From: Zygnema cylindricum | Taxonomy: Eukaryota > Streptophyta > Zygnematophyceae > Zygnematales > Zygnemataceae | DNA: 10,000 bases | Direction of reading: 5' to 3' | Assembly: GCA_037447655.1 (NCBI GenBank) | Contig: JBBHKE010002847.1 | Location: forward strand, 1-10,000 | In this document: piece by piece, positions 7,144-10,000 of the stretch | Position numbering within the stretch: position 1 is the stretch's first letter | How the letters are laid out: each line of letters begins with the position of its first letter | The notes under the pieces: generated by a model | Databases searched by the model: none | Told to the model about the DNA's origin: nothing | What the model saw: only the letters and a program-made list of their open reading frames with translations | Program-made: the position numbers and the translations under genes

Positions 7144-8242
7144 CACCACGAATCGCTATTAGTGTTAATGCTTTATTTTCTCCGTACACACTTGTAGGAT
7201 TGTAGATCTGACGATTATGATTGAAAGGTAACATTCTCAGCTTCCGATTGGCGGTCTCAAACTGAAAATCCAACAAGTGTGTACGGAGAAAAGTTGTTTA
7301 AGTGGCGAAAAAAACATTGACGCTAATAACTAGTGGTGTATCGGTAAAAAACTTATCGCGATAACACCGATACCGATAGTTATCGGTTATCGAACGGTCA
7401 GAGATTCCGATATATCGGTCTGGGACCAACAAATTCCATATCGGCGATAACTTAAAAAATATATAGTATGCATACAATAGTACTTTATAACATACTGTAT
7501 TATTTTATGGACTTTATATAGCATGGCATGCCACGTATGAAAACCTGTTACGTTACCGTTTAACTGCAATTTATTACGGACAGCGTAGCACATAAACGTT
7601 GGCCGGTTAACTGAACTAATATTTTACGGCGACGCACGGAATTTTACTAAAAAACTGGTGAACATGGAACTGGAAAAAGGACGGCAGACACAAAAGTACA
7701 ACGGACGCAAAATAACATTCTGCGCGCCGCCAGAATCCAACGGACGACTTGGAATGAGAAAACACGAGCGGACGGGCCAGCGTGAGCGCCGGTATCCCGG
7801 AATGGCTCTTTTGGCAGCTTTTCCCAAAAAAGCCGACAGATTGACACGTGACAGGTCCCCAGTGGATCTCAAGGAATAAAGGGACAAAGCCATGGCGTCG
7901 GATGTGAAAGGTACATCATTTTTACAGGATCCGGATCAAAATCGTACAAATCTCATGGCGGCTACTGTACTTTCTGTGCTTGTACACGTTCAGGGAATAA
8001 GTCGTACAGCACAGTGTACAGGCCGTACATTTATTTGTACGGTCCGTACAGATATCGCCAATAGTTATCGTTATCGGCATTATCGCCGATAAGTACCCAA
8101 TATTATCGGCTACTTATCGGCGATAAGACCAATGTCGATATATCGTACCAATATATCGATTATCGGATACCCGAAAAAAGGCCCATATCGGTTATCGGCA
8201 AATCCTTACCGATACACAACACTACTAATAACGATTCAAGGT
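7144..8242. mobile_element. Long-TIR MITE-like element, split by a hAT insertion
   Basis: The left arm (about 7144-7204, CACCACGAATCGCTATTAGT to GTACACACTTGTAGGATTG) pairs with a right arm at about 7266-7330 (CCAACAAGTGTGTACGGAG to GACGCTAATAAC) that resumes after the hAT element at 8233 with GATTCAAGG. Removing the insertion and one target copy gives an element of about 200 bp, mostly inverted-repeat arms. The right arm holds about 20 bases that the left arm lacks. TA adjoins the left end and follows AAGG at the right, where the last bases are poorly matched. The tip is related to the 6597-7141 element (CACC-CGAATCG-TATTAGTGT), so the two belong to one broad family. Confidence 0.7.
7331..8224. 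mobile_element. Non-autonomous hAT-type element A (894 bp)
   Basis: Ends are TAGTGGTGTATCGGTAA (7331-7347) and, as reverse complement, TAGTGTTGTGTATCGGTAA at the right end, matching apart from a 2-nt gap. The 8-bp target-site duplication CTAATAAC is perfect (7323-7330 and 8225-8232), as known for hAT transposons. Next to the ends are many copies of TATCGG, TTATCGGC and GATATATCG in both orientations (7345-7450 and 8050-8205), probably transposase-binding repeats. The middle encodes no hAT transposase; frames at 7624-7893 (minus) and 7658-7879 (plus) match nothing I know. It moved, if at all, with a transposase supplied elsewhere. Confidence 0.9.
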
Positions 8243-8788
8243 ACCTCACTGCCCATCGTAATTAACGTGCGCGGAATCAGAATGTACGGACTCGTGGCAG
8301 ATTATTATCCGCTTCCTTAAATAGCAATTCTATGATTTTCGACCGACAAACAAAATTAGTGTTATTAACTCTAACAAGTAACAACAATGAAGCATGTGCC
8401 TCCGCACGAATGTGGGTCATTGCAATATAGTGTTCAGTTTAAACGTAAACATAAAACGTTTTAACATTCTAAAATCGTTATTACCTCTAGCTCTTGTTTA
8501 TAATGTAGAAACCTAATGCCACGTATGCATATATGACTTTATTTTAACTCAAATTAAATCTTTTTAATTCAAAATTTCATATATATGCGCATTTGAACAA
8601 AAATGTAACAAAAAATATCAGACTACTAAAATATTATGTAAAATTATAAAACTATATGTGCATAAAAATTGAATAGCTGGCGAAAATTAGCACTAATTAC
8701 ATGTTATTACTAAATAAAAAAAAGAATAAATGAACTCAAATTTTGTCAAACAAAATTTAGTTTTGCCAAACGGGAACCTTTTGGTGTC
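8243..8788. other. AT-rich intergenic stretch, no gene seen
   Basis: Mostly A/T from about 8330 on, with few GTAC sites compared with the flanks. A perfect hairpin AAATTTTG/CAAAATTT with a 5-nt loop lies at about 8738-8758. No frame, RNA gene or transposon end was recognised. Confidence 0.5.
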
Positions 8789-9007
8789 TTTAAATCATTG
8801 TTCAAAAGTAGGCGTTTTTATGGTAGGCCTTTGGTCGGCGCCTTTATCGTAAGTTGTGTTATGGGCTTTTCATGTGATTTTCTTAGATCGCTACTTTGAT
8901 CAGCGACCGTCCGATCGTCCGAATCTGACGGTGTAAATATATTTTTTTGGTCTGGATGTTTTAATTGGTCCAATTTTTGGTCCGAATGTTTTAATTGGTC
9001 CGAATAG

Positions 9008-9407
9008 TAGTGTTGGGTATCGGGTAAATTCATATCGCGATAATTTCGATATTCGATATATCGAATATCGATCGAGCAGATTCATCGATATATCGTACCG
9101 GGACTAACATAAATTATCGCGATATATATCGCAAAAACTGGGTGTCCGTACAGTCATAGTACGGAAAATCGTACGGAAAATCACACGGAAAATCGTACGG
9201 TGGTGGGGGGGGGGGGGGGGGGGGGGGGGGGTTTGAAAAATAAAATTGGGAAAAAAAAAAAATTAATGCCTCGATATATCGGCGATATATTGGCGGTATA
9301 TCGCGATAATTTGGTTTTCGATATATCGAAGCGATATATCGATTATTGGGTACCTGAAATTCGATATATATCGAATATCGGCAAAAGGTCCTCGATACCC
9401 AACACTA
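9008..9407. mobile_element. Non-autonomous hAT-type element B (400 bp)
   Basis: Both ends read TAGTGTTGGGTATCG inward (15 identical bases), and the 8-bp duplication CCGAATAG flanks it perfectly (9000-9007 and 9408-9415). Subterminal TCGATATATCG, ATATCGCGATA and TCGAATATCG palindromes crowd both sides. The ends resemble those of the element at 7331-8224, so both were likely mobilised by related hAT transposases. The middle has GTACGG repeats and a run of 27 G (9205-9231). It has no coding capacity and is a typical short hAT MITE. Confidence 0.92.
9205..9231 (+). repeat. Run of 27 G within hAT element B
   Basis: An uninterrupted G run follows GGTGGT and precedes TTTGAAAA. It could fold as a G-quadruplex, and its length is likely variable or poorly determined by sequencing. 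Confidence 0.9.
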
Positions 9408-9517
9408 CCGAATAGGTCTGAATACAATATGGGTCTTAAGGTCATATTGTATGTTTTTGCGTACAACAGGCATATTGTATGGGCCTACTTTCACCTACTT
9501 TTGAACTATGCTTTAAA

Positions 9518-9914
9518 TAGTTTCTAAACGTTAGACTAGATATGTCATCATGACAAAGTACATACGTGTAAGGTCCGTACCATACTGTTTGTACTTATAA
9601 AAATGTCTATGCCGTCTTTCTTGTACGGATATCGCTATGAATAAACAATTAAACAAAAAAACGACACAATGAGTCAAAAATGTTGGAACGGCGATTAAAC
9701 AAGTTTTCGTGTTTTAACAAACATTAAACCGTGTAAACGTCATAGCACCATCACAAGCGATGTTTCCACCTTTTGTTTGGTAAACACACTGGTACACACT
9801 AAAAGCGCGTAGTGTCCGTCTGTCTGTCCGTACATTTTTCGATTCGCGGGCAGTCAATGACACGACGTGATTCTTCCGACGTTTGTGATTGGCTGCCTGA
9901 GCACCGCGCAGTCA
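9518..9914. other. Intergenic stretch, no gene seen
   Basis: AT-rich with scattered GTAC sites. TTGTACGGA at 9621-9629 is a full reverse match to the plant SBP-box consensus TNCGTACAA. No open frame of note, no RNA gene and no inverted repeat pair were recognised. GCAGTCA occurs twice near the right end (about 9850 and 9908). Confidence 0.45.
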
Positions 9915-10000
9915 GTACACAGCGAATCGCTATTGCTGCTAATGTTTTTTCGTATCTAAAACCATTTTTTCTTCGTACACACTTGTCGGATTGTCGATCT
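9915..10000 (+). mobile_element. Left end of a third long-TIR element, cut by the window edge
   Basis: GTACACAGCGAATCGCTATT at 9915 and CGTACACACTTGTCGGATTG at 9975-9994 match the left arm of the element at 7144. The 20-odd bases between these blocks (around GTATCTAAAACCATT) are missing from the left arm at 7144 but have a counterpart in its right arm, so this copy is closer to full length. The rest lies beyond the window. Confidence 0.75.

Larger units (their letters stand above)
8789..9517. mobile_element. Inverted-repeat element C, interrupted by hAT element B
   Basis: TTTAAATCATTGTTCAAAAG extends to TAGG at the left end (8789-8812). CCTACTTTTGAACTATGC extends to TTTAAA at the right end (9494-9517) and is its reverse complement at 22 of 24 positions. 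A second pair, TAGGCC near 8823 and GGCCTA near 9483, lies just inside. TTTAAA at both outer edges may hold a TTAA or TTTAAA target duplication, but being self-complementary it cannot be told from the repeat itself. Without the 400-bp hAT element and one target copy it is about 321 bp. It includes a 30-bp-period direct repeat (8944-9003, TTTTTGGTC...TTTTAATTGGTCC) and an ATACAATATG/CATATTGTAT hairpin (9422-9452). No coding capacity. Confidence 0.65.

Noticed and set aside
7387-7893. Open frames in hAT element A as a transposase
   Set aside because: Too short, on conflicting strands, and with no recognisable BED finger, RNase-H-like or dimerisation motif.
9017-9400. Repeated TCGATATATCG words as a CRISPR or satellite array
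   Set aside because: No regular spacing or unique spacers; they are the subterminal repeats of a hAT element bounded by a perfect 8-bp duplication.

Overview
The window looks like nuclear DNA of a land plant. It holds a spliced minus-strand gene for an EID1-like (EDL) F-box protein, a plant family, and upstream of it are AAACCCTAA-type telo-boxes typical of plant promoters. I cannot name the species; a non-seed plant is possible, but this is only an impression. No prokaryotic signals, rRNA, tRNA or CRISPR array were seen.

Left half (1-4600): one gene on the minus strand. Exon 1 (4409-3740) encodes a Pro/Ser/Leu-rich N-terminus and the F-box. A 2,678-bp phase-1 intron (3739-1062) follows. Exon 2 (1061-598) encodes the conserved Cys/His-rich C-terminal half. 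The two exons join in frame to give 377 residues. On the sense strand the gene carries several pyrimidine-rich tracts: two (CT)n tracts in the intron (one about 630 bp), one inside the coding exon, and a T-rich tandem repeat just before the start codon.

Middle (4560-5560): the upstream region of that gene, with four telo-box-like sites in an imperfect local duplication, then a tandem repeat of 126 and 107 bp, a G-box and a 12-bp palindrome.

Right half (5560-10000): no convincing gene. It is a nest of small non-autonomous DNA transposons (MITE-like). Two hAT-type elements (7331-8224 and 9008-9407) each have related TAGTG...TATCG terminal inverted repeats and perfect 8-bp target-site duplications. 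Each sits inside an older inverted-repeat element: the first in a long-TIR element (7144-8242), the second in a 24-bp-TIR element (8789-9517). A further element (6597-7141) abuts the first host head to head, and a relative of that host runs off the right end (9915-10000). This half is strongly enriched in the tetramer GTAC, mostly as CCGTACA/TGTACGG, a feature that crosses element borders.

No transposase is encoded here, so the transposons would depend on enzymes from elsewhere. The main results are the reconstructed F-box gene, the two nested insertions and the unexplained GTAC enrichment.
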